DNA of 64,000 bases. It comes from a virus. Under the pieces are notes generated by a model that did not search any database, was not told the DNA's origin, and was given only the letters and a program-made list of their open reading frames with translations. Every line of letters starts with the position of its first letter. The stretch's first letter is position 1. This document shows, piece by piece, positions 42,091 to 50,386 of this stretch. The stretch lies in IMG/VR virus record IMGVR_UViG_3300050120_000230, positions 214,325-278,324 of that record. One strand, written 5' to 3'. The position numbers and the translations under genes are program-made.

Positions 42091-43397
42091 GCAACCATGC
42101 CGCCCGTTTTCTTTTCGAGATCGAAGTTCGCATTGATGAACTCGATCACGTCGTTCGCGGGCGTATGGCGAGAGAAAACGATGTTCGGCCCGTGACCATC
42201 GAGCATGACGACCTTCATGTCTCGGCGATAGTTCACGGCCGACAGGTTGCGGCTGGTGTTCTGACCGCATTGGTGACTGCCACACTCGTTCTCCCATTGC
42301 GACGCCACGGGCACGGCGTCGGGATGATTTTCACGCAGGGGCGAATGGAAGTGGACGATGCAGTCCAATTCGGGATGTTCACGGAACACGACGCGTTGCG
42401 ATTGGCCGCCGACCGAAGGCTTCGCGCCGTAGGCGATCACCTTGTTGTCGCCTTCGTATTCGACCAGCACGAGACCTTCCTTGGAAAGTTCGTTGAAGTT
42501 CCGCTTACGCTTGGACGTGATGATCCGGCCTTCGTCCAGCTTCACAGCGAAGTGCCCAGCGGTGACCCCTCGGAACGGCTTGTAGGCGCCTCGTTCGATG
42601 CAGTAGTCCACGACGGCACGAAGGTTCTCGGGGATCATCGGCGAATCCCACGAAACCGAATCGCCCTCGACGACGGTCGAGCGGGTGTAGGTGTTCTCGA
42701 TCCGACTCCTGACCATCTTGGCCAGAGCCGCGAGGACTTCGGCGCGGTCGGTTGTCTCCGAATAGCGGGTTTCTTCCGGCGCCACGATCATGTTGTTGCG
42801 GGTGACCGTGTCATTGGCCAGCACGAGGTTCAGACTGTCGCGCTTCAGCATGTCGAGCGCGATGCGGTATTGTTCGTCGGACGTTGCATCCGTAGTGGTT
42901 TTGAAACCGACGACGAAGATGTCCTTGCGCTCTTTCCTGATCTTGCCGATCAGCTTGGAAGCTGGTTGGAGGGTGAGCATCTGAGTGCCATCAGATGTCT
43001 TGAGACGAGGGGCGTGCGGGCCGGATGCAATGTTGGCCGGAGGGCCTTCACCTCGAATATGGGCAAGATGTTTGTCTTCCCACTCCTGATCCATTGTCTG
43101 GACCACACTGCCAGTATAATCACAGAGGGCCGCGTTCAGGATGATGCAACGCGTGTCCGGGTCGGCGACGAGCTTTTCCAGCAGCGTCGAAACGTCGGCG
43201 TTGGTGACCAGAGGACTGCGGTAGTCCGCCATCTTCGTCAGATGCAGGTTCACGTCGTAGTCGTGTGGGTCGCCGATATGCGGAGCGAGGTGCTCATGTA
43301 GCGCACGAGCAGAGTTACCGAAAGCGGGCGCGGCGAGGGCCAGATGGTTGCGAACGTAGTTGAAAGTTCCGCCGCCGATGATGTGGATTTTCTTCAC
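42087..43397 (-). CDS. CoaB/DFP-like domain fused to class II aldolase
   Basis: 436 aa from a GTG that overlaps the upstream stop (GTGA). The N-terminal half (IHIIGGGTFNYV, IILNAALCDY, VVGFKTTTDA, LVLANDT, NNMIVAPEE) follows the nucleotide-binding pattern of phosphopantothenoylcysteine synthetase/DFP flavoprotein enzymes. The second half is a class II aldolase/adducin domain: GVTAGHFAVKL, GLVLVEYEGD, and the zinc pair in CIVHFHSPL. I know of no bacterial enzyme with this order. Substrate unknown. Confidence 0.78.
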   Translation of the reverse strand: MKKIHIIGGGTFNYVRNHLALAAPAFGNSARALHEHLAPHIGDPHDYDVNLHLTKMADYRSPLVTNADVSTLLEKLVADPDTRCIILNAALCDYTGSVVQTMDQEWEDKHLAHIRGEGPPANIASGPHAPRLKTSDGTQMLTLQPASKLIGKIRKERKDIFVVGFKTTTDATSDEQYRIALDMLKRDSLNLVLANDTVTRNNMIVAPEETRYSETTDRAEVLAALAKMVRSRIENTYTRSTVVEGDSVSWDSPMIPENLRAVVDYCIERGAYKPFRGVTAGHFAVKLDEGRIITSKRKRNFNELSKEGLVLVEYEGDNKVIAYGAKPSVGGQSQRVVFREHPELDCIVHFHSPLRENHPDAVPVASQWENECGSHQCGQNTSRNLSAVNYRRDMKVVMLDGHGPNIVFSRHTPANDVIEFINANFDLEKKTGGMVA

Positions 43398-43909
43398 GAG
43401 GGTTCTTTCATGAGCTTGGCGATGGCTGCTTTTTCCTTCGCCTGCAAGTCGTGTTCTTGTGAAATGTTTACGCGCTCGCGCCACCGCATGAACGCATTGA
43501 AGATGATGACTTGAGCCACGGTCGTGTTCGTGTTTCCGTTCTCACGACGAAATCCGGGCATGTCCGTTCCATCGACCTTGACAGAAATAGATCGAATTTC
43601 AACCGGACTGTTGCCGATTGGATCGGCCCCGACGAAGATATTGATGCCGAGTTTATCGTTCCCAATTCCGAATGTTTCTTCTTTCCAATCCGCAGGATGG
43701 GCGTCAAGAAGGTCCGATATTTTCTGCGCGAGTTGATTTGCGGTCGCCTCTTGCATCGTAGGGGGCACGGGGACTTCCGCTTGATGGTGAGGCGTCATAC
43801 CAATCCACACCGCATAACCTACCGCACAGACCAAAGCCACGATCCCACACGTTTGCAGGATGAGCTTGAACATCGGGCTGGGTTTAGGGAACTCGCGGAT
43901 GATCTTCAT
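43394..43909 (-). CDS. Membrane-anchored hypothetical protein, 171 aa
   Basis: A basic start, one N-terminal span (ILQTCGIVALVCAVGYAVWIG) and a periplasmic-type domain (VEIRSISVKVDGTDMPGF). The C-terminal helix is charged. Overlaps both neighbours by four bases; no family recognised. Confidence 0.65.
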   Translation of the reverse strand: MKIIREFPKPSPMFKLILQTCGIVALVCAVGYAVWIGMTPHHQAEVPVPPTMQEATANQLAQKISDLLDAHPADWKEETFGIGNDKLGINIFVGADPIGNSPVEIRSISVKVDGTDMPGFRRENGNTNTTVAQVIIFNAFMRWRERVNISQEHDLQAKEKAAIAKLMKEPS

Positions 43910-44907
43910 GGCATCAGGGGGAACTTACCGACGAACGGGCGGGCTTCGCCCTTCTTGGCGAACACGTAGGCACAAGTGTCGAGCGGGATGAGATGGAAGC
44001 TGGCGCCGTCGCGCAGCGGATAGCTCGGATCATGCGTGACGCCCGTATGCAGTCCAGCCGCATCGGCGGTCTCGACGGCGTCACGCATTTCGCTCTCGGT
44101 CACCGAGAGGACGATGCAAGTCCCGAAGCCATAGGCGGCGGTCTCCCACGAATCCAAAAGGTCTTCCAGCGCGTCGCCGAGTTGATTCGGGACGGTTTCC
44201 CCCGCTTTCTTGCGGGCCTCAAACACCATCTGGTTGGCGGCGTGGGTGCCTTGCGCGACGGCTTTGCCCGCGTTCATCGACGCGAGATCGTTCCGCATCA
44301 GAATGTAGAGATACGGTTCGGCATCCTGCGAATCGTCCACTTTGGGGTTCAGGGTTGCCCAGAGCGCCGTCACGGCGGGATCGAGGCTGTCACCGAACAT
44401 CTTGTGCGCTTTGTGGGCGCGGACGAACGTCGAAGCCGATTCGACCAGATCAGGTTCACTGGCAATCTGGCCTTCGGTTTCTTCCAACAGGGCATCACGC
44501 AGGTTGTGCACTGCCTCTTCGATCAGGTCTTTGTCGCCACCCTTAACGATGTCAACGACCGACCTTAGACGGCCGCGAAGAGATTGCGGATTTTCGGCCG
44601 CCCACTCCGCAGGCGTGATGACGCTTTCCGGGGGTTGCGGAAGATCGGCCGCCATCGCCAAGGCGATTTCTTCCTTCAGCCCGTTGATTGCCGCTTCCAC
44701 ATCCGTGCGATTCGGGCGGGTCTTCGACGACACGTTGGAGTAAATGGCCAGTGCCGAATAGAGGTTCTGTTCGACCGGGCTCCGTGTCTCGCGAACATCT
44801 TGTTCCGAAAGGCGATATTGCCGGAAAATGGACAGGAGGTTCACGCCAGCGAGTGCATCGGACAGGAACATCCGGGTCGCGACGATAACATCGGTGAAAG
44901 AAGTCAT
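43906..44907 (-). CDS. Protein with C-terminal peptidyl-tRNA hydrolase 2-like domain
   Basis: 333 aa from ATG 44907 (GAGGGG seven bases upstream). The C-terminal 140 residues fit Pth2: YLYILMRNDLASMNAGKAVAQGTHAANQM, then TCIVLSVTESEM, ADAAGLHTGVTHDPSYPL and the final CAYVFAKKG. Pth2 removes peptides from peptidyl-tRNA. The first 190 residues are a helical extension not seen in ordinary Pth2. Own promoter. Confidence 0.75.
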   Translation of the reverse strand: MTSFTDVIVATRMFLSDALAGVNLLSIFRQYRLSEQDVRETRSPVEQNLYSALAIYSNVSSKTRPNRTDVEAAINGLKEEIALAMAADLPQPPESVITPAEWAAENPQSLRGRLRSVVDIVKGGDKDLIEEAVHNLRDALLEETEGQIASEPDLVESASTFVRAHKAHKMFGDSLDPAVTALWATLNPKVDDSQDAEPYLYILMRNDLASMNAGKAVAQGTHAANQMVFEARKKAGETVPNQLGDALEDLLDSWETAAYGFGTCIVLSVTESEMRDAVETADAAGLHTGVTHDPSYPLRDGASFHLIPLDTCAYVFAKKGEARPFVGKFPLMP

Positions 44908-44931
44908 TGGATGCCCCTCAGTGAGCAACCA

Positions 44932-44959
44932 GAATAACTCGTAAACGAGATCAGGTCAA
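44932..44959 (-). promoter_or_regulatory. Early promoter TTGACC-N16-TTATTC
   Basis: Minus strand; -35 at 44959-44954, -10 at 44937-44932, upstream of the Pth2-like gene. Confidence 0.68.
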
Positions 44960-45219
44960 CGTTTTCTACGCCGTGCCAACCAATGCGGGCGATGAGGGTG
45001 ATGGAAGTATTGCCAGACTTTCAGGCAGCCCCAAATTCCTTCCAGAAGACCGAAGGGCCACGCACCTTGCATGAACCCATAGGCCGCCCCCGCCCAGCAA
45101 GAAAAGGCGAACACCATGGTGAAACGATAGTGTCGTTTCTCAACCATATCGCTGAACATCATCGCACTCACCGCCAACAGACCGAAGATAGTCAGCAGAT
45201 CGACGTGCGGAATGCTCAT
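44956..45219 (-). CDS. Small membrane protein, 87 aa
   Basis: Two hydrophobic stretches (LTIFGLLAVSAMMFS and FTMVFAFSCWAGAAYGFM) and a His/Arg-rich C-terminal end (HHPHRPHWLARRRKR). Overlaps the phosphoesterase upstream by four bases. Function unknown. Confidence 0.65.
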   Translation of the reverse strand: MSIPHVDLLTIFGLLAVSAMMFSDMVEKRHYRFTMVFAFSCWAGAAYGFMQGAWPFGLLEGIWGCLKVWQYFHHPHRPHWLARRRKR

Positions 45220-45770
45220 TTTTCTCTAACCTTGTGGTGGTCCACGGACAGATAGCTGGGTTGTTTGCGTAGATAGCGGCGGATTTCTTCCAGTGTTACT
45301 GGTTTCAACCCCATGTTGTCTACCCCCACATCACACGATTGATCTGTGCCGGGCAGCGATCCATGCGAGTGCCCGTAGAGCATGATCGCACCTCTGTGAC
45401 TTTTGTTCCACACGCGCATGGAGTAATGGCACAGGACGATGAACTGCCCATCGAGATTGATCTCAAGATAGGGCTGGGACGATGTCCACTCGGGGAGTTG
45501 GCGAACCTGATTGCTGTCGTGGTTGCCCCAAATCAAGTGCTTCCGGCCGTTCAGCCGAGACAGAATTTGCGGCGCCGGAGTCTTACCCATGGCGAAGTCG
45601 CCAAGGTGGTAGATGTCATCGTCTTGATCGACGGCGGCATTCCAGTTTGCGATGAGGGTCTCGTCCATTTGGACGATGGTGTCGAACGGGCGGTTCGAAT
45701 AGTTCTTGCCCTCGTTCGTCATGTTGCGATGGCCGAAATGCGTATCGCTAGTAAACAGTGTCTTTTTCAT
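45216..45770 (-). CDS. Metallophosphoesterase, second copy
   Basis: 184 aa. Metal ligands in order: SDTHFGH (Asp9, His11), HLGDFAMG, WGNHDS, CHYSM and GHSHGS. This set is typical of small phage phosphoesterases. It differs from the 251-aa enzyme at 733-1488 in length and most of its sequence, so it is not a recent duplicate. A TTGACT-type promoter lies upstream. Confidence 0.88.
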   Translation of the reverse strand: MKKTLFTSDTHFGHRNMTNEGKNYSNRPFDTIVQMDETLIANWNAAVDQDDDIYHLGDFAMGKTPAPQILSRLNGRKHLIWGNHDSNQVRQLPEWTSSQPYLEINLDGQFIVLCHYSMRVWNKSHRGAIMLYGHSHGSLPGTDQSCDVGVDNMGLKPVTLEEIRRYLRKQPSYLSVDHHKVREK

Positions 45771-45778
45771 AATGACAC

Positions 45779-45808
45779 TATATATCCAGAAAACTAGGCA
45801 ATAGTCAA
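45779..45808 (-). promoter_or_regulatory. Promoter TTGACT-N18-TATATA
   Basis: Minus strand, -35 at 45808-45803 and -10 at 45784-45779, just upstream of the phosphoesterase start. Confidence 0.55.
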
Positions 45809-46128
45809 TCTACAGCGGCGAGCCTCTCCGCAAAATGCATTTTGAAAATCACCGCATCGGTTTCTCTCGGGAAAGAAATGGCTACGTAGGAATGCGCGTT
45901 TCCCCACTCTTTCTTTGCATGAGTAGTCACCAATGTGAAATCATGCTCCATGTTATAGGTCCGCAAGAATTCACGGAGGCCCGACCACTCTTCATCCATC
46001 ATTCGACTCAGCGAAACCACTTCGTAGACCGTCATAGGTCTAGTAAAGATGGTCCCTTGTTTTGTGGAATTCAGCTCATCGATGGTTAATGTGGCAGAAA
46101 ACAACCTGAACTCAGTCTTCAACTTCAA
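45805..46128 (-). CDS. FK-motif small-protein family member
   Basis: 107 aa. Middle helix SGLREFLRTYNMEHDF replaces the usual W-x-x-x-N, followed by strand YVAISF and RETDAVIFKMHF, plus an eight-residue tail. Overlaps the upstream gene by 17 bases. Function unknown. Confidence 0.75.
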   Translation of the reverse strand: MKLKTEFRLFSATLTIDELNSTKQGTIFTRPMTVYEVVSLSRMMDEEWSGLREFLRTYNMEHDFTLVTTHAKKEWGNAHSYVAISFPRETDAVIFKMHFAERLAAVD

Positions 46129-46573
46129 GACCTTTCATGACGGACAATTGCCCCTTCTCTGGGATCGGGCCGTCGATGTCGAGCACTGTCACCACCATGG
46201 CTTGGCTCGTCTTATCGGCACGGTTGCGTCCTCGGATCACGATGACGGCTTTTTCTTCCTGAGAGATAATCACATCGTGGTCATCGTTTGGATCATATCG
46301 CCCGGCCGCCATAGCGCGGATGCGATCACGGACAGATTGTAGGTCCACGCCGTCGATGCGTTCAAGCCATCGGACAATGGCATGGTCACTCACCATCAGG
46401 TCTTCAGGTGTGGTTTCGCTTTGTCGAATGGCGCCGTTCACAGCTTCGAACCGCGCAGCCATCATCTTTTGATCGCGAATCAAGCCGCGATTGGCCAAGG
46501 TCAACTCTTCCCTGATCCGATACAATTCGTTCAATGGAAGTCCGGCCAAGATCAAGGGATTGTTCTGCGACAT
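46112..46573 (-). CDS. Hypothetical protein, 153 aa
   Basis: CATTGGAGG just upstream and a TTGACG promoter. Helical N-terminus (LANRGLIRDQKMMAARFEAV), then SDHAIVRWLERIDGVDL, a conserved-looking phrase in small phage/host proteins of unknown role. Soluble. Confidence 0.68.
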   Translation of the reverse strand: MSQNNPLILAGLPLNELYRIREELTLANRGLIRDQKMMAARFEAVNGAIRQSETTPEDLMVSDHAIVRWLERIDGVDLQSVRDRIRAMAAGRYDPNDDHDVIISQEEKAVIVIRGRNRADKTSQAMVVTVLDIDGPIPEKGQLSVMKGLEVED

Positions 46574-46580
46574 ACCTCCA

Positions 46581-46608
46581 ATGTGGAGTGTCGGGTAGTT
46601 TTCGTCAA
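46581..46608 (-). promoter_or_regulatory. Early promoter TTGACG-N16-CACATT
   Basis: Minus strand; -35 46608-46603, -10 46586-46581, upstream of the gene at 46573. Confidence 0.6.
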
Positions 46609-46613
46609 CCAGA

Positions 46614-47219
46614 TTAGCGAATCTGTTCCACGCCGATGATATTCACCGGAGAGTTTTCGCGGATGCGAATTTCTTTTTCGTCTTCATAGTCAGGCATTAT
46701 GTTCATCGCCAGCGTCGTGGTCCAATCCACTACCGACATGTTGACCTCGGCGGCGATCCGCCATTTGACGTTGCCTTCACTGAAATCGCCCCAGTGAGCA
46801 TCAGCAGCATTCTTGTCCCATGACCAATAGATGCCGGGATGACGGGCATCTGGTTTCCAATCGGCCGGAGCGGTGATGACACGATAAAGGGTGGCGTTGC
46901 CAGACGCGTCGAACAGGTGAGCGAAATTCCCCCAAGCATCCCAGAGACGTTCTTCGACCCAACCCTTAAACCAATGTGTGAACTCAGGCGTGTTGGTGTC
47001 TACCGCGCTCGTGTCTGATCCATCGAAATTATCGTGATTGATTTCGATTTCGTGCTCACGAGCGTAGGCGTATTTCACGCTCGCGGCGCCACCAGCCTCG
47101 GTGCTCCAATCCATGTCGTTGTAGACCAGATTGAAAACGGCCTTGGCATCGACCAAGTGATTCGGCGTGGGAAGTTCCTCGGCCAACAAATTCTCGACGA
47201 GGTTGATGAAATCACGCAT
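46614..47219 (-). CDS. Capsid-leader protein, probable ADP-ribosyltransferase
   Basis: 201 aa with leader MRDFINLVENLLAEE (possible cleavage after LAE or LVE). The rest fits an ART: conserved Arg in TLYRVITAPADW, a beta turn GIYWSWDKNAADAHWG, WRIAAEVNM, and EDEKEIRIREN, where E-K-E matches the catalytic E-x-E and the spacing resembles T4 Alt/Mod. Late box TCGG-spaced 4 nt before the ATG, no ribosome binding site. A candidate enzyme injected with the DNA. Confidence 0.8.
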   Translation of the reverse strand: MRDFINLVENLLAEELPTPNHLVDAKAVFNLVYNDMDWSTEAGGAASVKYAYAREHEIEINHDNFDGSDTSAVDTNTPEFTHWFKGWVEERLWDAWGNFAHLFDASGNATLYRVITAPADWKPDARHPGIYWSWDKNAADAHWGDFSEGNVKWRIAAEVNMSVVDWTTTLAMNIMPDYEDEKEIRIRENSPVNIIGVEQIR

Positions 47220-47223
47220 CCGA

Positions 47224-47230
47224 TATTTAG
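47224..47230 (-). promoter_or_regulatory. Late box CTAAATA, 4 nt before ATG
   Basis: Minus strand CTAAATA-TCGG-ATG (47219). Confidence 0.68.
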
Positions 47231-47865
47231 GCGGTGGCAGGTTCCATATGACCGTGCATCGCTTCGATCAATTCGATCTGCGTCCGCAGCATGTGCTTGA
47301 TGTTCTCGTAGGCGAGCGCCTGATGCGGGAAATTGCGGCGTGCGGCCTTCAGCATCGGGAAGAACAGCTTCTCCGCTTCGCTGATGTAGGACTTCTGCTT
47401 GGCCAACGTGAAAACGCCCACCATGGATTGCAGATTGTGGATGCGGTCGCAGCCCTTGGCGATGCTGGCGATCTCATCCTCGCCCATGGCGGCGAACAGC
47501 TTCGCTTCGTCCTTCTTGGCTCCGCGCCATTCCTTGGTCATGTTCTCGACCGCGCGACTGACACGTTCGGCGAAAGCTAGATCGGTGGCGAACAGCGACC
47601 GAACCTCCGCATCAGTGATGTGGTAATCCTCGCGCACGTCGTGCAGGAAAATCGTGGTGATAATCTCTTCACGGTAGCGCAGGTTGGGGAGCGTCAGCGC
47701 ATACAGCGCGATGCTGATCTGGTGATCGAACTCCGGCGTGAAGCCGTCTTTGCGCGTGCCGGTGTGGTGCTTCGCGGCAAACTCCATCGCCACGAGGGCG
47801 TGGTAGTATCCGGCGCCTGCGAGATACTGTCGGAGCGTGAGTGCTTTCTTCTTGAATTTGTCCAT
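47227..47865 (-). CDS. SpoT/MESH1-like HD hydrolase
   Basis: 212 aa from ATG 47865 (MDKFKKKAL). It carries the signature of the (p)ppGpp-hydrolase half of RelA/SpoT: HHTGTRKDGF, a metal His in FDHQ (48), LHDVRED with H75-D76 and E79-D80 at the spacing of the Rel hydrolase site, and CDRIHNLQ. No synthetase domain is present. A free-standing alarmone hydrolase could keep ppGpp low in the infected cell; the substrate needs testing. Confidence 0.82.
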   Translation of the reverse strand: MDKFKKKALTLRQYLAGAGYYHALVAMEFAAKHHTGTRKDGFTPEFDHQISIALYALTLPNLRYREEIITTIFLHDVREDYHITDAEVRSLFATDLAFAERVSRAVENMTKEWRGAKKDEAKLFAAMGEDEIASIAKGCDRIHNLQSMVGVFTLAKQKSYISEAEKLFFPMLKAARRNFPHQALAYENIKHMLRTQIELIEAMHGHMEPATA

Positions 47866-47905
47866 ACCTACAGTGTGCCTGCAAGTAACCGGTTGGTCAA
47901 CCAAA

Positions 47906-48205
47906 TCAGGAGACGGCCAGTTTCAAGGCGATCACGTCGTTCTTGTAGAGTTCGAAGTCACCGTAGAACGCGATGCTGTCTTTGCCACGAGGCAACCATC
48001 GAACCTGCCAAGTCCAAGTCGTGTGCGTGATCGGGTCGTCGGGCAAGAAACGCATCAAGTTCTTCGTGAACTCGTCGCCGTAGTATCGTTCTTTATTCGC
48101 CCACAGCCGGATGCCCAAAATGGTGATAGGCATCCCGACGCTACTCATGAACGGGTCCACATAATAGTGGATTTCGTCGAGCGTTCGCCGATCCAAGAAA
48201 TCCAT
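47906..48205 (-). CDS. Hypothetical protein, divergent FK-family end
   Basis: 99 aa. The end YGDFELYKNDVIALKLAVS keeps the strand and the acidic-hydrophobic-Lys pattern of the FK family, but lacks the F and the RW. Trp-rich middle (TTWTWQVRW). Coupled to the upstream ferritin-like gene by a one-base overlap. Confidence 0.65.
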   Translation of the reverse strand: MDFLDRRTLDEIHYYVDPFMSSVGMPITILGIRLWANKERYYGDEFTKNLMRFLPDDPITHTTWTWQVRWLPRGKDSIAFYGDFELYKNDVIALKLAVS

Positions 48206-48744
48206 CAGCGCGACTTGAGGCGCTCGACGATCTTGTAGTGGGTCTGGACGATTCGGCTCAACGTTTCATCATCGGTCAGCTTGCGGAACGAACGAGCATG
48301 GTAATCCTCATCTGGGATCACCGCTGTCAGAAACGCCATGATGTCGGCGGGTGTGTCAGGGTGTGAGGCGATCACGTTGAAGCGATCCACTGCCAATTGT
48401 TCCCCAAGATGGAACACAGCCGCGCAGGAGGACAGGTCCACAATGACCTTGTCCATCTCCGACCAGTAAATGCTTTCGGGCTGTTCGTCTTCGGTCGATA
48501 GGCCGCGTTTGTTCAGCAGTTCGACCAGCAGATCGCTGTGCCTCAGTTCATCGAAGGCGGTAGCCCGGAGCACGGTCTCGGCCGCGATATTTCCACCGGC
48601 CCATTGCTCGATGGCCGAGAGATTGTCGGCGTAGCCGCTGTATTCGGTCTTCTGAAGTTTTTGCAGCCAGCGCGCCATGCGCTCTTCGTCAGCGAGGTTT
48701 CGTTCCCACCAGCGGAGGGCGAAGTCTGTGTCGAACTTTTCCAT
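48205..48744 (-). CDS. Ferritin-like diiron protein
   Basis: 179 aa from ATG 48744 (MEKFDTDF). Helical throughout, with two E-x-x-H iron ligands, in DELRHSDLL and EDYHARSF, about 90 residues apart, as in ferritin-like and MiaE/rubrerythrin-type proteins. Could be an oxidase or hydroxylase; partner unknown. TTGACG lies upstream but the -10 is weak. Confidence 0.7.
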   Translation of the reverse strand: MEKFDTDFALRWWERNLADEERMARWLQKLQKTEYSGYADNLSAIEQWAGGNIAAETVLRATAFDELRHSDLLVELLNKRGLSTEDEQPESIYWSEMDKVIVDLSSCAAVFHLGEQLAVDRFNVIASHPDTPADIMAFLTAVIPDEDYHARSFRKLTDDETLSRIVQTHYKIVERLKSR

Positions 48745-48775
48745 AGGCTCAATCTGCAAAATTAAGCCGAAGTCG

Positions 48776-49360
48776 TCAACCAGTTTGGAACCGCGTCCGG
48801 GTAGAGCCCCATCCATCTCTGTCAGGAGCGTAAGGATCGACGATCACGAACTGATCGCCACGCTTCATGATGTTACCCGAGTTCAAGTCCACCCAGCAGC
48901 CACCTTTCTGCGAATGAAGTTCCTGCAACGTATCTAGAAATAGTTGTTGCTCGGGCGAGAAATCCCATTGCTCGAAATCAGCCTGTGGCTTGGAAGCAAT
49001 GGACACCAACGTGTGCAGTCCGGCCGCTCTCTGCTCTTCAGAAGTGGTCTCTGACAACCGCTCGATGCGGATCATCCGCGCTTTTTCATTCAGTCGCACA
49101 CCGTTGCCCCTGAACCGAGGCAAACAGGGATTGTTCCGGTGGGCTTTGCAGAATGAAATGAAACGGTCGTAGCATTCGTCATTGTAGACTTTGACGACTT
49201 CGTTGACGCGCGGGTTTTCGAAGACGAGACTAAACTCGCCACCACTGAGCATCGAGAAACCGAGGGTCTCCATGTAATCTTCCAACTGTTCGACCGTCTC
49301 GATAGGACGAGAGGTGTGGACCTTAGCCCCGGCCAGTTCGAAAATCTCGTGAGAGCGCAT
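48776..49360 (-). CDS. Capsid-leader protein with protein-kinase-like fold
   Basis: 194 aa; leader MRSHEIFELAG. A protein-kinase-like core is readable: glycine-rich loop LSGGEFSLVF (38-47), ATP-binding Lys57 in VVKV, catalytic loop WVDLNSGNIM with Asp158 and Asn163, and the metal Asp175 in IVDP replacing DFG. It is short for a kinase (no large C-lobe extras). CTAAATA lies 4 nt before the ATG with no ribosome binding site. A candidate injected kinase for host proteins. Confidence 0.8.
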   Translation of the reverse strand: MRSHEIFELAGAKVHTSRPIETVEQLEDYMETLGFSMLSGGEFSLVFENPRVNEVVKVYNDECYDRFISFCKAHRNNPCLPRFRGNGVRLNEKARMIRIERLSETTSEEQRAAGLHTLVSIASKPQADFEQWDFSPEQQLFLDTLQELHSQKGGCWVDLNSGNIMKRGDQFVIVDPYAPDRDGWGSTRTRFQTG

Positions 49361-49364
49361 CCCC

Positions 49365-49371
49365 TATTTAG
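49365..49371 (-). promoter_or_regulatory. Late box CTAAATA, 4 nt before ATG
   Basis: Minus strand CTAAATA-GGGG-ATG (49360). Confidence 0.68.
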
Positions 49372-49640
49372 GAGAGGAACATCTTCAGAATGGTCAAGTC
49401 ATGCTGCATACGGTCAAGGTCGCCGTTCTGTCTGACTATCCCGCTTGGATTCCACTCCATGCTCCACACGCGGCCGACCTGTCCATCGTCGTAGCGCATC
49501 AGGAACCAGTGCGTCTTACCCTGATGCGACGCTGAGCAGGCCCACATGACGATACCTTCAAGCTTGGCCTCGCCACCCGCCGACAGTTCTCGCAGATTCT
49601 TCCACGCGACCTTGGCGGTCTCTAGTTGAGACTCGCTCAC
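49368..49640 (-). CDS. Small hypothetical protein, FK-family-like end
   Basis: 90 aa. The end DLDRMQHDLTILKMFLS is a variant of the FK motif (LK-M-F) without RW, and VWSMEW precedes it. Its last codons overlap the late box of the kinase-like gene. The upstream neighbour overlaps by four bases. Confidence 0.65.
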   Translation of the reverse strand: MSESQLETAKVAWKNLRELSAGGEAKLEGIVMWACSASHQGKTHWFLMRYDDGQVGRVWSMEWNPSGIVRQNGDLDRMQHDLTILKMFLS

Positions 49641-49936
49641 GTCCGGCCCGTGAATTCTTCGTTGAACCTTTCAGGCGGAACGGTGCTCCACCGAGTCCCC
49701 CACCGGCCATCGCGGGTGACTTGGAACATCGTTGGGAGTTTCACGAATTCCTCGAACAATTGCCACTTCATATCCGTTCGATCTTGCCCTCGGAAACGCT
49801 CGTCATCTGTCGTCAGGATCGTGGTGACGTATTCGAGCGTGCATCCTAGATGCCGGTGAACACCGCTCATCTTGGCCATAAGCTCGGCCTTCTCGATCAC
49901 GAGAACGGCCGCCGCGAGCGTTTCCGGTTCGAGCAT
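49637..49936 (-). CDS. Hypothetical protein, 99 aa
   Basis: Helical (MLEPETLAAAVLVIEKAELMAKM) with a mixed C-terminal region; begins next to the stop of the vWA gene. No motif recognised. Confidence 0.65.
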   Translation of the reverse strand: MLEPETLAAAVLVIEKAELMAKMSGVHRHLGCTLEYVTTILTTDDERFRGQDRTDMKWQLFEEFVKLPTMFQVTRDGRWGTRWSTVPPERFNEEFTGRT

Positions 49937-50371
49937 TCAGGCAACCGTGACGAACGTCAAGCCGGGTTCGTTCGCGAACTCGGCGTAGTCGTGCAGGTAA
50001 CCGTCCGTGACGACGATGGCCTTGTCGGCGCCGGAAGCGCGGAAGTCGGCGACGATCTTGTAGAGCATCGACGGGCCGTCGCACCGATCAAACAGCGTTT
50101 CGATCTTGCTGTGGCGGAAGTAGCCAATCGTGCGAACGTCGTAGCTGAAAGTCTTCAGCACAGCGAACGGCTTGTTGATCGTCTGAAGCTTCTGGATCAT
50201 CTTCGTCCGAACAGAATCGACGCTGATGCTTCCCGATGTATCGACGTAGATGGTGGTCTTCTGACCAAGCGTCGCGGCGATGAAGAGCACGGCGAACGTG
50301 AGCACCAGAAGAATGACGACGCAAGAAATGGTCATCGTGAGTTGGGGATGGGCGGATGCAAAAGCGATCAT
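49937..50371 (-). CDS. Membrane-anchored vWA-like protein
   Basis: 144 aa. One N-terminal span (TISCVVILLVLTFAVLFIAA), then a von Willebrand A-type domain with the MIDAS start VDTSGSIS (Asp44, Ser46, Ser48) and IVVTDGYLHD. vWA domains bind partners through a metal. Short N-terminal tail and location in an early operon with the next gene; partner unknown. Confidence 0.78.
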   Translation of the reverse strand: MIAFASAHPQLTMTISCVVILLVLTFAVLFIAATLGQKTTIYVDTSGSISVDSVRTKMIQKLQTINKPFAVLKTFSYDVRTIGYFRHSKIETLFDRCDGPSMLYKIVADFRASGADKAIVVTDGYLHDYAEFANEPGLTFVTVA

Positions 50372-50386
50372 GTGTGCGTCTCCTGT

